A stretch of 64,000 nucleotides of DNA from Algibacter miyuki (GCF_042427745.1 NZ_JBHMFA010000004.1); one strand, 5' to 3'; shown: positions 15,500-25,332, numbered from the stretch's first letter. A program made the numbers and translations. Notes: generated by a model from the sequence alone, not told the origin.

Positions 15500-17359
15500 A
15501 TGGCAGATATTATTCAGCTTTTACCCGATCATGTCGCAAACCAAATTGCCGCAGGAGAAGTTGTGCAACGCCCAGCATCTGTAGTTAAAGAACTGCTTGA
15601 AAACGCCATTGATGCCGGCGCAGATTCTATTAAACTTATTATAAAAGATGCCGGAAAAACACTGGTTCAAGTTATTGATAACGGTAAAGGTATGAGTACT
15701 ACCGATGCCCGATTAAGCTTCGAACGCCACGCCACGTCTAAAATTCGAAGTGCAGAAGATTTATTTCAACTGCACACCAAAGGCTTTCGTGGAGAGGCTT
15801 TAGCTAGTATTGCTGCTATTGCTCATGTGGAGTTAAAAACCAAACAACCAAATGACGATGTTGGTAACACTATTGTTATCGAGGGGAGTAAAATTACCGC
15901 TCAAGATGTGGTGGTTACACCTCAAGGCACATCGGTTTCCGTTAAGAATTTGTTTTTTAACATTCCTGCCAGACGAAATTTTTTAAAATCGGATAATGTA
16001 GAATTACGTCATATTATAGACGAATTTCATCGTGTATCTTTAGCGCATCCAAGTATTGGTTTTGTGCTTTATAATAATGGTAGCGAAGCTTTCAATGTAC
16101 CAATAAGTAATTACAGACAACGTATTGTAAATATCTTCGGAACAAAAACGAATGAGAAATTGGTGCCTGTAGAAGAGGAAACTGAAGTGCTAAAAATATC
16201 AGGTTTTGTTGGTAAGCCCGAGTTTGCTAAAAAAACCAGAGGCGAGCAATATTTTTTTGTAAACGATAGATTTATAAAAAGTGCTTACCTAAATCACGCT
16301 ATAGCTTCAGCTTACGATGGTTTATTGAAGAACGGTACACATGCCAGTTATTTTTTAAATCTAACTGTAGATCCGCAAACTATTGACATTAATATCCACC
16401 CCACAAAAACGGAAATTAAGTTTGATGATGAGCATACGTTGTACGCTATTTTACGTTCAGCAGTAAAACACAGTTTGGGGCAATTTAATATAGCGCCAGT
16501 TTTAGATTTTGATCGTGATGCTAATTTAGATACGCCTTACGATTTAAAACCAACGCCTAATAAAACACCTAGTATCGAGGTCGATCGAAGCTTTAATCCC
16601 TTCCAGGAAGAAGTCGTTGGCATAAACACGCCAAGCCCAACTAGAACAGTATCTTATAAAAAAGAACCAACCGAAAGTTGGGAAAGTTTATATGTTGGAC
16701 TAGAATCTAAAGGCACAAAAACGCAGCAAGATTTTAGCGAAGTACATTTTGAAACCGAAGAGGCCACCGTGTCTATGTTCGATAAAGATATTGAGCAAAC
16801 GCACACCACTTATCAATTACACAACAAATACATTGTAAGTACTATAAAATCGGGTATGTTGGTTATCGATCAACATCGTGCGCACCAACGTGTGTTGTAC
16901 GAAGATTATCTGCAACACCTAACCATAAAAGGCGCTTTAAGTCAGCAATTGCTATTTCCTTTAGATTTACATTTTTCAAATCAGGAAATTGTTGTTATTA
17001 ATCAGTTAAAAGAAGACTTAGAACATACCGGTTTCGTGTTTTCAAACGTTACAGAAGAGTCTATTGAAATTACAGGCGTTCCTGTTGGTGTTCCCGAAAG
17101 TGAAGTATCTATCATTTTAGAGCAATTGATAAGCGACGTGGAAAACGAGGTACCCGATAGTAATTTTTCAGCAACCGATTTATTAGCAAAATCTATGGCA
17201 AAAAGTTTAGCCATAAAAACAGGCCAGTCACTACAGAAGGACGAGCAAGAACATTTGGTAAATAAGCTATTTGCTTGTAAAGCGCCTAATGTTTCACCAT
17301 CTAACAGAACCACATTTATCACGATGAGTGTGGATGAATTGGACAAAAAATTTATTTAA
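15500..17359 (+). CDS. mutL: DNA mismatch repair protein MutL
   Basis: Links mismatch recognition by MutS to downstream repair. The GHKL ATPase domain fills about residues 1-330, with ENAIDAGADS, DNGKGM and FRGEALASI. A linker runs to about residue 430 and a C-terminal dimerisation domain follows. The C-terminal metal motif DQHA(x)2E(x)4E reads DQHRAHQRVLYE, with Gln where the first Glu is expected, and the CPHGRP motif is replaced near the end (CKAPNVSPSNRT). 619 residues is normal. The downstream rhomboid gene starts 3 nt after the stop. Confidence 0.96.
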   Translation: MADIIQLLPDHVANQIAAGEVVQRPASVVKELLENAIDAGADSIKLIIKDAGKTLVQVIDNGKGMSTTDARLSFERHATSKIRSAEDLFQLHTKGFRGEALASIAAIAHVELKTKQPNDDVGNTIVIEGSKITAQDVVVTPQGTSVSVKNLFFNIPARRNFLKSDNVELRHIIDEFHRVSLAHPSIGFVLYNNGSEAFNVPISNYRQRIVNIFGTKTNEKLVPVEEETEVLKISGFVGKPEFAKKTRGEQYFFVNDRFIKSAYLNHAIASAYDGLLKNGTHASYFLNLTVDPQTIDINIHPTKTEIKFDDEHTLYAILRSAVKHSLGQFNIAPVLDFDRDANLDTPYDLKPTPNKTPSIEVDRSFNPFQEEVVGINTPSPTRTVSYKKEPTESWESLYVGLESKGTKTQQDFSEVHFETEEATVSMFDKDIEQTHTTYQLHNKYIVSTIKSGMLVIDQHRAHQRVLYEDYLQHLTIKGALSQQLLFPLDLHFSNQEIVVINQLKEDLEHTGFVFSNVTEESIEITGVPVGVPESEVSIILEQLISDVENEVPDSNFSATDLLAKSMAKSLAIKTGQSLQKDEQEHLVNKLFACKAPNVSPSNRTTFITMSVDELDKKFI

Positions 17360-17362
17360 GAT

Positions 17363-18130
17363 ATGATGCGAATTTCAGAAACCGTTAAACACCTTATAAT
17401 CATTAACGTGATTATGTTTATCGGTACTATATTTATAGGTCATGGTAGTTTTTACCAATGGTTCTCTATGTATTTTCCGCAAAACGAACTATTCAAACCG
17501 TGGCAACTTATAACTCACATGTTTATGCATGGAGGTGGTTATCTCGATAATTTAAGTGTAACACACTTGTTATTTAACATGTTTGCACTCTGGATGTTTG
17601 GTTCGCCAGTAGAACAAACTTTAGGCGCAAAACGATTTCTGTTTATTTATATTTCGGCAGGATTAGGAGCCGTTTTATTACAAATAGGATTTTACTATTA
17701 TCAATATTTACCAGATTATAACGCGTTGTTAAATTCAGGTTTATCTGCCGAAAGCATCAAAAGTATGCTTGCTAATAACGAAACCATTGCCGGAGTAACA
17801 CAATCTCAAATTGCATTATTAAAAGATATATTCCCAGCTTTTAATGCTAGTATGGTAGGTGCTTCGGGTTGTATTATGGGTATTATGGCCGCTTTCGCCA
17901 TGATGAATCCTAATGCCGAATTAATGATGATTTTTCTGCCCATCCCTATAAAAGCCAAGTATTTTATACCAGCCATTATTCTTTTAGATTTAATTTCTGG
18001 TATCACAGGGCAGTCCTTTTTCAGTCCAAGTAATACGGCGTATATGGCGCACGTTGGTGGTGCAATCACAGGCTTTTTAATTATGTATTACTGGAAAAAA
18101 ACACAGTTTAACAAAAACCGTTGGAACTAA
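17363..18130 (+). CDS. Rhomboid family intramembrane serine protease
   Basis: A 255-residue membrane protease. The catalytic serine is in VGASGCIMG and the histidine in AHVGGAITGFL; the N-terminal MFMHGGG and HLLFNMFALWMFG blocks are typical. About six membrane segments are seen, with an insert of about 60 residues (about 105-160) between segments. Its stop codon shares one base with the next start (TAATG at 18128-18132), so the two rhomboids are translationally coupled. Substrate unknown. Confidence 0.92.
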   Translation: MMRISETVKHLIIINVIMFIGTIFIGHGSFYQWFSMYFPQNELFKPWQLITHMFMHGGGYLDNLSVTHLLFNMFALWMFGSPVEQTLGAKRFLFIYISAGLGAVLLQIGFYYYQYLPDYNALLNSGLSAESIKSMLANNETIAGVTQSQIALLKDIFPAFNASMVGASGCIMGIMAAFAMMNPNAELMMIFLPIPIKAKYFIPAIILLDLISGITGQSFFSPSNTAYMAHVGGAITGFLIMYYWKKTQFNKNRWN

Positions 18131-18975
18131 TGAGTCTAACCACCGACATAAAATATAAGTTAACGCAACTTAATATATTAGAGAAATTAATCGCGGTAAA
18201 CCTAGTCATTTTCATTCTAGGTTTAGTTTATCGTCCAGCCATTAGCTGGTTGGCGTTACCAAGCGATGCCTTCGAAGCGCTCATCTCACCGTGGTCTATA
18301 ATCGGGTACGCCTTCGTGCATTACGATTTTTTACACATGCTTTTCAATATGCTTTGGCTATACGTTATTGCGCGCATGTTTTTAAACCTTTTTAGTGCTA
18401 AAACCGCGCTAAATGTTTACTTTTTAGGAGCTATTTCTGGTGGCGTTTTGTTCATACTATGTTATAGCTTATTACCTTCATTTTTCGGAACAAACTCAAG
18501 CTTAGTAGGAGCTTCGGCGGCCGTTCGTGCCTTGTTAATTTTTCTATGCGCTTATATGCCCAACCAAGAAGTACGTGTTTTTACATTCAATGTTAAGCTT
18601 TGGTATATTGGGTTAGCTATCGTAATAATGGACGTTGTTGGTCTTTTCGGGGCAAATGCAGGAGGTAATTTAGCCCATCTCGGTGGCGGTCTCTTAGGCT
18701 ATGTTTACGCAACACAGTTAGTAAAAGGTAACGATATAGGGAAATCTTTCGAGCGCCTTATAGATGCTATTAGCAATCTGTTTAAAGCCTCAAAAAAGAG
18801 TCCGTTAAAAACAGTGCATAAAAATAAAACGAAGGTTGGAGGTTTTAAAAAATCTGATTTTAGTAAATTCAACAATCAGAAACAAATCGATATCATTTTA
18901 GATAAAATCAGTAAAAGTGGTTATGACAGCCTAACAGCCGAAGAAAAAGAATTGCTCTTTCGAGCCGGTAAATAG
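18130..18975 (+). CDS. Second rhomboid family intramembrane protease
   Basis: A 281-residue rhomboid next to a first one. The catalytic serine motif is VGASAAV and the histidine is in NLAHLGGGLLGY; LHMLFNMLWLYVIARMF is the usual HxxxN block. A Lys-rich cytoplasmic tail of about 75 residues follows the membrane part and contains a conserved-looking end (LDKISKSGYDSLTAEEKELLFRAGK). An upstream TTG at 18121 is possible but the ATG sharing a base with the previous stop is favoured. Confidence 0.9.
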   Translation: MSLTTDIKYKLTQLNILEKLIAVNLVIFILGLVYRPAISWLALPSDAFEALISPWSIIGYAFVHYDFLHMLFNMLWLYVIARMFLNLFSAKTALNVYFLGAISGGVLFILCYSLLPSFFGTNSSLVGASAAVRALLIFLCAYMPNQEVRVFTFNVKLWYIGLAIVIMDVVGLFGANAGGNLAHLGGGLLGYVYATQLVKGNDIGKSFERLIDAISNLFKASKKSPLKTVHKNKTKVGGFKKSDFSKFNNQKQIDIILDKISKSGYDSLTAEEKELLFRAGK

Positions 18976-18989
18976 TAGCGTTGTTATTT

Positions 18990-19142
18990 GGGCGTTACCC
19001 GAAAAGGGTCGGGCTTTCCGCTATATCTTTTTTTTTGGCATATTTGCATAGAAAAGAAGGTTTTGTCAAAATAGAGTTTACATACTATTAACGTTATTAA
19101 TCAGAAGAAAAAAAAAAGGATGCCGCATCAATCCCTAACGCA
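18990..19142 (+). repeat. Dispersed intergenic element, copy 1
   Basis: Begins GGGCGTTACCC, continues AAGGGTCGGGCTTTCCG, and ends AATCCCTAACGCA. The ends GCGTTA and TAACGC are inverted repeats. It starts 15 nt after the second rhomboid stop. Two further full copies (48295, 63322) and one half copy (41073) are in the window. The middle part varies in length and sequence. Confidence 0.8.
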
Positions 19143-19204
19143 GCCATCCCGAAGTCTATTGCCAACCTAAAAACGTATTTATCTAAAAGGTCAATAAAAG
19201 CAGA

Positions 19205-20230
19205 ATGAAAAATTTAAGTTTCATTAATAAACTAATATACATCGTCAATAGCATTGTAGCGTTGTTGTTATTGCTTTCTATTGTGTTACCTTATTTACCA
19301 CCTAAAACATTTTCCATTCTATCGGTCATTAATTTAGGCGTTTCATTCTTAATATTAGTAAACGTCTTGTTTTTTGTATATTGGGTTATCCGACTAAAAA
19401 AGCAATTTACCATCTCGCTTTTAGTGCTTATTATCACTTACTTTTCCTTTGGATCCTTGTATAAGTTTTCATCCGCAAAAGCAATTGAAGATCCTCAGAA
19501 TTTTAAAGTCATGAATTATAACGTGCGTCTTTTTAATCTATACAATTGGATTCCTGAAGAAAACGTGGAAACCGATTTAGTAGCTTTTATAGAATCTGAA
19601 GCGCCCGATGTTCTAAGTATTCAAGAATATCATCCGCATAAAAATATCAACCTATCTTATTTTAAATATAAGTTCGAGAAATTATCAGGGAAGAAATTCA
19701 AATACGGACAAGCCATTTTTTCTAAGTTTCCTATAATAAATACAGGTTCTATTGAGTTTCCAAATACCTCCAACAACGCCATATTTGCCGATGTTGTAAA
19801 AGGAAAAGACACAATGCGCATTTATAATATTCACCTAGAATCGTTACGTATAAACCCAAAAGCAGAAAGCTTAAAGAATGAAGACTCCGAACGCCTTCTA
19901 AAACGTGTTGGGTCTACTTTTAAGCGTCAACAATATCAAACGGAACTTTTCTTAGACCACAAAGCAAAATGCAAGTACAAAACCATTGTATGTGGCGATT
20001 TTAATAACACGGCTTTTTCTTATGTTTATAGAAAAATTAAAGACGATTTAAACGACACTTTTAAAGAAGCCGGAAGTGGTTTCGGTCGTACTTACGATTT
20101 TCAGTTTTTCCCACTGCGTATTGATTTTATATTTGCTGACGATGCCTTCTCTGTAAACGGATTTAAAAGCTACGAGAATCATTATTCCGACCATTACCCT
20201 ATAAGCACTACATTGAGTTTAAAAGAGTAG
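19205..20230 (+). CDS. Endonuclease/exonuclease/phosphatase family membrane protein
   Basis: A 341-residue protein with three hydrophobic N-terminal segments (about 10-32, 38-63 and 68-88), then an EEP-fold domain. Metal and catalytic motifs are NYNVRLFN, SIQEYH, IHLES, VCGDFNNT and the closing SDHYPI. EEP enzymes hydrolyse phosphodiesters in nucleic acids, lipids or inositol phosphates; the substrate is not readable. The catalytic domain probably faces the periplasm. It stands alone after the repeat element. Confidence 0.88.
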   Translation: MKNLSFINKLIYIVNSIVALLLLLSIVLPYLPPKTFSILSVINLGVSFLILVNVLFFVYWVIRLKKQFTISLLVLIITYFSFGSLYKFSSAKAIEDPQNFKVMNYNVRLFNLYNWIPEENVETDLVAFIESEAPDVLSIQEYHPHKNINLSYFKYKFEKLSGKKFKYGQAIFSKFPIINTGSIEFPNTSNNAIFADVVKGKDTMRIYNIHLESLRINPKAESLKNEDSERLLKRVGSTFKRQQYQTELFLDHKAKCKYKTIVCGDFNNTAFSYVYRKIKDDLNDTFKEAGSGFGRTYDFQFFPLRIDFIFADDAFSVNGFKSYENHYSDHYPISTTLSLKE

Positions 20231-20265
20231 ATTTTTGTGAAATACTCCGATTTGAACTGGTCTGT

Positions 20266-20577
20266 TTACTGCATAAAACTGCAGTCTACCACGTCTGCAA
20301 TAATGTGGATAGCCAAACCTAAACCAATTAAACGGGTTTTCTTAAAAAGGGTAAGAATTAAATACACAGCAAATGCATAGTAGGTATGAAGCGGATGGAA
20401 GTTTATACTACATCTATTCGGATCGAAAATAGGATTTGCGAGTAAGTGGTCTAAATCGATAAGTATGCCACAAACCATAATGATATAGGCCATTTTCCAA
20501 TACGGTTTAAACCAAATGAGCGCCACTAACAGCGGAAGTAAAAAATGGCATCCGTAATGTGCAATTGACTGTAACAT
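20266..20577 (-). CDS. Small membrane protein, DUF6122-like
   Basis: A 103-residue protein with about four hydrophobic segments and a striking set of His/Asp residues: HYGCH near the start, DLDHLL, NFHPLHTYY and HIIADVVDC at the end. This pattern resembles the membrane metal-dependent hydrolase superfamily and is probably DUF6122; the family name is from memory. It starts one base past the WbqC stop, so the two are coupled. Function unknown. Confidence 0.6.
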   Translation of the reverse strand: MLQSIAHYGCHFLLPLLVALIWFKPYWKMAYIIMVCGILIDLDHLLANPIFDPNRCSINFHPLHTYYAFAVYLILTLFKKTRLIGLGLAIHIIADVVDCSFMQ

Positions 20578-21200
20578 TATTTAGGAGTGATAGTTTGAGA
20601 TTCTAAATAATTAAGCGCATTAGGACCTTCATTAAAAAGTAAATCCAAAATACTTAAATTAGGAATAAACCCATGTTTGTTGTTAAACACTTGGGTGTAG
20701 TTTTCTAAATGTTGGGGTTGTTCTTTTTTAGCATGCACTAAAAACCTAAAATCTTTAACACCATCAACAATAGGTTGGAATGTTTCAGTTTTTGATGTCG
20801 GGATTTCTAATTGTAAACATTCACAAACGATTTCGAAACACTTCAAATTAAAATCTAAAATGTAATCGGCTTTCATTTCAAAAAGTGGTTTCAGCTCGTC
20901 TTCATAATATTCAAAAAAAGGAGATGTTCTGTATGCTGATAAGAGTGATTTCCAATGTAAACTTTGCCAGTTTTCATCATTAAAAATCTTTACATCACGA
21001 TACTTTTGTCTGTTCTTTTGCGAGTGAATTACCGGGATGTTTAAAGTCAACTTCCCGTTAGCTCCATAAATGTAAGCACGGTTTCGGTAAGTTTGTTTTA
21101 AAAAATTATCGTCAACTTCAAATACCAATTCATCGGCATTTGCGATAGCAACAAAATTCGAAATACTTGGGAAATATGTAGGGTGAATTAAAATGCTCAT
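20577..21200 (-). CDS. WbqC family protein
   Basis: A 207-residue WbqC-like protein; the N-terminal block MSILIHPTYFPSISNFVAIANADELVFE and the RNRAYI, WQSLHWKSLLSAYRTSPFFEYYEDEL stretch are family hallmarks. The family is found in surface polysaccharide loci, but its reaction is not settled. The ATG at 21200 shares one base with the stop of the upstream TPR gene (TAATG), which decides this start over an ATG nine codons upstream. Confidence 0.85.
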   Translation of the reverse strand: MSILIHPTYFPSISNFVAIANADELVFEVDDNFLKQTYRNRAYIYGANGKLTLNIPVIHSQKNRQKYRDVKIFNDENWQSLHWKSLLSAYRTSPFFEYYEDELKPLFEMKADYILDFNLKCFEIVCECLQLEIPTSKTETFQPIVDGVKDFRFLVHAKKEQPQHLENYTQVFNNKHGFIPNLSILDLLFNEGPNALNYLESQTITPK

Positions 21201-22429
21201 TATGAAGTAAAAAAGTTGCTTAGCCAAGTATACGCAATAAACATCACACCAACGGTAATACCAATTTGCGCGATGGTACCTCCAAATAATGTTAAACCAA
21301 TGGCTGCGAATATCATAACACCTCCGTAAGCTAAGTTTATTATTTTAGATTTTTTGGTGTTTGCTAAAACGCCACGAGTTAGTGGTAATATGGCGGCTAA
21401 ACAGGTTAAACTTAACATGGTGAAATAGTCATTTTTAGTAGCTATGTTACACAGAAACATGACTAAAGCACCAATAAGTAAAGCGAAAAATACTTGTCCG
21501 CTTAACTTTTCTTTTTGGTCTAATAAATACTTGCCGTATTTGTCTAAAATAAGCAACATATTAGATAAAGGTTCCATAATCCAACTGCCCAAAGCAAATA
21601 ATAAATAGATGATGATGAGCGGAATTAATAAAAAAGTATATCCCGATGCTGAAATTAGTTTAACCGAGAGTTTATAGGCAATATAAATACCAATAATAAA
21701 AATCCATTGGTTTTTCCCCGACTGCTTATTCATCCAAAAGGAATAGCGCAAATACAGGTTGTAAACTTTGTTTTTAGATTTTATAGCGGTAAGCATTCCC
21801 GACCGTGCATATTCCAAATTAGGGTTAAGCGATAAGGCTTCTTTAAAGTGGTTTAAAGCATCTTTGGTGTTGTTGTGTTCCAGGTAGCTCCAACCGACGT
21901 TAGCATGCGAATGCGCATCTTCAGGATCATCTTCAAGTAAATGCTCAATGGATGATTTAGCTTCGTCTTTTCTATTTAATTTTGTGAGTGCAGTGGTTCG
22001 GGCATTTAAACAGAAATTACTTTTCGGATTTAACCTTAAACCTTCATTGGCAGATTTTAGAGCATCCTCAAATTTTTTCTTCGACAATTCAATGTATGCT
22101 TTTTGCCCAAATGAAGTGTCCTGGTAAGGATCAAGTGCTATCGATTTATCAATGTTTTCCTCGGCTTCTTTAATCTTTTTTTGATGTAGATAAAGCTGAG
22201 ACAAAAGGAAATAAACATGAGCAGCATCTGGAATGTCGCGTCGTAAATCCAAAGCTAAATTTAAAGCTTTATCCAATGCGCCTGTTTGAAAAAGGCATTG
22301 TGCCAAAAAATATTTAGCGGTGGTGTTATTGACGTTTTCCGATAAGGCCGATTGAAAATACGAAATAGCATCTTTATATCTTCCAATTTCAAAAAGCTGA
22401 ATGCCGCGTTCTAGATTTGGGCTATCCAT
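21200..22429 (-). CDS. TPR-repeat protein with C-terminal membrane domain
   Basis: A 409-residue protein. Residues about 1-215 are five or six tetratricopeptide repeats (for example GRYKDAISYFQSAL and NTKDALNHFKEALSLNPN). Residues about 240-405 hold five or six hydrophobic segments. The TPR part should face the cytoplasm since there is no signal peptide. Its start shares a base with the AAA-gene stop, and its own stop shares one with the WbqC start, so translation is coupled through the block. Function unknown. Confidence 0.82.
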   Translation of the reverse strand: MDSPNLERGIQLFEIGRYKDAISYFQSALSENVNNTTAKYFLAQCLFQTGALDKALNLALDLRRDIPDAAHVYFLLSQLYLHQKKIKEAEENIDKSIALDPYQDTSFGQKAYIELSKKKFEDALKSANEGLRLNPKSNFCLNARTTALTKLNRKDEAKSSIEHLLEDDPEDAHSHANVGWSYLEHNNTKDALNHFKEALSLNPNLEYARSGMLTAIKSKNKVYNLYLRYSFWMNKQSGKNQWIFIIGIYIAYKLSVKLISASGYTFLLIPLIIIYLLFALGSWIMEPLSNMLLILDKYGKYLLDQKEKLSGQVFFALLIGALVMFLCNIATKNDYFTMLSLTCLAAILPLTRGVLANTKKSKIINLAYGGVMIFAAIGLTLFGGTIAQIGITVGVMFIAYTWLSNFFTS

Positions 22430-23733
22430 TATTTTTTAATTTTTAAATACACTAAAATATCATCGTATAAACCCGAATCGTTTGAGTAAAGTGCGTAGTT
22501 TTTTGCAGATTGAAACCACTCCTTGGTAGAGGCTTTCATTTTACCAAAAGCTTTTAAAATATCTTTCGTAGTTAAAGGTTTTGGAATCCCATCTTTGAAC
22601 GATTCTAATAATTTTGCTTCAATAGCAATATCAATACTTGATTTAATATCAGCCCCAGAAAACGCTTTACTTTTTTTAGCTAGATCTTTTAGTTTAATAT
22701 TATCGGTCGGTTTATCTTTTAATTGAATGTTAAAAATAGCTTCACGTGCAGCTTCATCTGGTGGCGCAACAAAGATGATACGATCGAAACGTCCCGGACG
22801 ACGGAAAGCAGGATCAATATACCAAGGTGCATTTGTAGCACCTAAAACCAAAATACCATCGTTATCAGAATCTATGCCATCAAGTTCAGATAAAAACTGA
22901 TTGATAACAGTGCGCCCAGCGGTTTTGTTAACGTCGTTCCTATTGGCACCAAGGGCATCAATTTCATCTATAAAAATAACACAAGGTTTGTTGGCTCGAG
23001 CAGTTTCAAATATTTCGTGTAAGTTTTTTTCAGAACTGCCCATCCACATATCTAGAATATCGTTAATACCGATATTAATGAAATTTGCATTGATTTCACC
23101 AGCGGTAGCGCGTGCAATGTGAGTTTTTCCACAGCCTGGAGGGCCATAAAGTAAAATACCACCTCCAATTTTTTTGCCGTAAGCTTTGTATAAATCTTTG
23201 TGCAAAAGCGGTTTGATTATTTTTAAATCAATTTCCTCTTTTACTTTATCCATACCGCCAACACTGTCGAAGTTGACGTCCGGTTTTTTTAAGAAATGAA
23301 TGGCATCTTCATCTATGAAGTCGTCGTCAAAATCTTCAATAGCTACTTTAAATAAGCTTTCGAAATCGTCGTTTCTATAGTGGTTATCAATCTCCAGAAT
23401 ACGCTGATAAACAGCAAGGGCTTCTTCGTTTTGATTCTGTTCGATATGGCTAGAACATTGAAGTTCTAAGTAATCGATGTGTTCTTCGTTATCTATTAAT
23501 TCTTCAAGAATAACGTCTGTTAAATTATATTTTTTCTGTTTGAAATAACATTCCGCTAAAAAGAACTTATAAGCCGCTTTAGGTTGTTTATCCAAAATGA
23601 ATAACAAATGTTTTTCGGCTTCTTCATAGTTTAAAGCATCGGTATACATTTTTGCAATTTGGAATCGCAATTCTATGTTTTCAGGCGAAAACTCTAAGGC
23701 TTTTAGAAGGCTTTCTATTAGCGCGTTATTCAT
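22429..23733 (-). CDS. TPR-AAA ATPase
   Basis: A 434-residue protein. Residues about 1-130 are TPR-like helices; residues about 160-390 are a Cdc48/FtsH-type AAA module with Walker A GPPGCGKTH, Walker B VIFIDEIDALG, the sensor stretch GATNAPW and the RPGRFDR arginine fingers. There is no protease domain or membrane segment. It may remodel protein complexes through TPR contacts, perhaps together with the coupled TPR membrane protein; this is inference. It starts 18 nt after the lepB stop. Confidence 0.85.
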   Translation of the reverse strand: MNNALIESLLKALEFSPENIELRFQIAKMYTDALNYEEAEKHLLFILDKQPKAAYKFFLAECYFKQKKYNLTDVILEELIDNEEHIDYLELQCSSHIEQNQNEEALAVYQRILEIDNHYRNDDFESLFKVAIEDFDDDFIDEDAIHFLKKPDVNFDSVGGMDKVKEEIDLKIIKPLLHKDLYKAYGKKIGGGILLYGPPGCGKTHIARATAGEINANFINIGINDILDMWMGSSEKNLHEIFETARANKPCVIFIDEIDALGANRNDVNKTAGRTVINQFLSELDGIDSDNDGILVLGATNAPWYIDPAFRRPGRFDRIIFVAPPDEAAREAIFNIQLKDKPTDNIKLKDLAKKSKAFSGADIKSSIDIAIEAKLLESFKDGIPKPLTTKDILKAFGKMKASTKEWFQSAKNYALYSNDSGLYDDILVYLKIKK

Positions 23734-23751
23734 AAGTACAATTTGTTTTTT

Positions 23752-25332
23752 TTAGCTTTTATCGGCTTTCATAGTTCTCCATTTTTTAAATCCGAACCAT
23801 CCTGCTAGCAAAATTAAAAACGGAATTAAAAAAGAGGTTGCTTTTCCGCTACCACTAACGGTAGTGAAGAAACGTTCCCAACGTGGGCTAGATCCATCCC
23901 AACTCATCCAAATAAATACAGGTTTTCCAACCACGTGATCGAAAGGCACAAAGCCCCAAGCACGCGCGTCTATAGAATTGTGGCGGTTATCACCCATCAT
24001 CCAATAATAATTTTGTTTGAAGGTATAAGTTGTGGCCACTTCGCCATTAATTATAATTTGATTGCCTTTCACCTGTAAATCGTTGTGTTCATATTCTGTA
24101 ATCACACGTTTGTAAAGCGGTAAAACATCTAAATTGATATCAATTGTTTTGCCTTCTTCAGGGATATAAAGTGGTCCGAAGAAATCCACATTCCAATCGT
24201 AATTCGGATCGTGAGGAAAAATATTAGGATCTCTAACACCTTTTTCTTTCTTATTAGGGGTGATGCTAGCCACGTTTGGATGATTTTTAAACTGCGCTAA
24301 AGCTTCATCTGAAATGGCTGAAAAGTAATAGGTGTTTTGGTTGTTGATAATGCCAAAACCATCCGTAATATCATAACGTTCTTTTAAATATGCAGGATTA
24401 AACTGATTGGTTTTAGGTTGAACCAAATAGCTAAACTGTAAATGTGCCCGGTCTGGTAATTCGTTTTTCTTCCCATTAATATAAACAAAACCATCACGAA
24501 TTTCTAGGCTGTCGCCAGCAATAGCAACGCATCGTTTTACAAGATTGGTTTTTTTATCTATAGGCTTGTAGTAGTTTCTGTCTGGCGTAAAGTTGTTCAT
24601 ATCCAACAGCGTATCGGCAGGTTGGTTGAAAACAACAATCTCGTTACGTTCTATATTTTCGAAACCTGGAATACGTAAATAGGGTAGTTGTAATTTATTA
24701 ATTAGAGAAGTTTTACGTTCGTCATAATGATCGTTAAATAGGTACGATTTCTTTTTTAAACCCGGAATAGTGTCATGCACCATAGGCGCTCCAATGGTTG
24801 TCATTGGTATTCTTGCTCCATAATGAAACTTACTTACAAAAAGGAAGTCGCCAACAAGTAATGATTTTTCTAAAGAAGATGAAGGAATCGTAAATGGCTG
24901 AATAAAATAAGTATGTACAATAGTTGCTGCAACAATGGCAAATAAAATAGAGCTTACCCAATCTCCCGTAGCCGATTTAGGTTGTAAACTTCTATCTTCA
25001 ATGTAAGTTACATCTGCAACATAGTTCAGGTAGTAGTTGTAAAAACCTAAGGAAACAACTGCTAAAACGGTGTCTAGAGTTGTGTTTTTCCCGAAACTTC
25101 TAGCTGTTTCTACCCAAATTACAGGAAACATAATCATGTTTACAATTGGGAGAAATAAAAGGATAACCCACCATAGCGGACGGTTAATAATTTTCATTAA
25201 TATAACGCCGTTATATACCGGAATAAAGGCTTCCCAAGCTTGTCTTCCAGCTTTTGTGTATAATTTCCAAGTTCCTAATCCGTGAATCACTTGAATAATC
25301 AAAATGAATATAAACCATTGCATTAATGTCAT
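23752..25332 (-). CDS. lepB: Signal peptidase I with N-terminal membrane extension
   Basis: A 526-residue type I signal peptidase. Residues 1-95 are three or four membrane segments (DUF5684-like), usual for flavobacterial LepB. The catalytic serine is in IPSSSLEKSLLVGD (Ser154 region), the catalytic lysine in KRCVAIAGDSLEI, and the closing box is WMMGDNRHNSIDARAWGFVP. A large periplasmic insert (about 290-430) lies between the boxes and a last membrane segment is near the C-terminus. It removes signal peptides from exported proteins. Confidence 0.94.
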   Translation of the reverse strand: MTLMQWFIFILIIQVIHGLGTWKLYTKAGRQAWEAFIPVYNGVILMKIINRPLWWVILLFLPIVNMIMFPVIWVETARSFGKNTTLDTVLAVVSLGFYNYYLNYVADVTYIEDRSLQPKSATGDWVSSILFAIVAATIVHTYFIQPFTIPSSSLEKSLLVGDFLFVSKFHYGARIPMTTIGAPMVHDTIPGLKKKSYLFNDHYDERKTSLINKLQLPYLRIPGFENIERNEIVVFNQPADTLLDMNNFTPDRNYYKPIDKKTNLVKRCVAIAGDSLEIRDGFVYINGKKNELPDRAHLQFSYLVQPKTNQFNPAYLKERYDITDGFGIINNQNTYYFSAISDEALAQFKNHPNVASITPNKKEKGVRDPNIFPHDPNYDWNVDFFGPLYIPEEGKTIDINLDVLPLYKRVITEYEHNDLQVKGNQIIINGEVATTYTFKQNYYWMMGDNRHNSIDARAWGFVPFDHVVGKPVFIWMSWDGSSPRWERFFTTVSGSGKATSFLIPFLILLAGWFGFKKWRTMKADKS

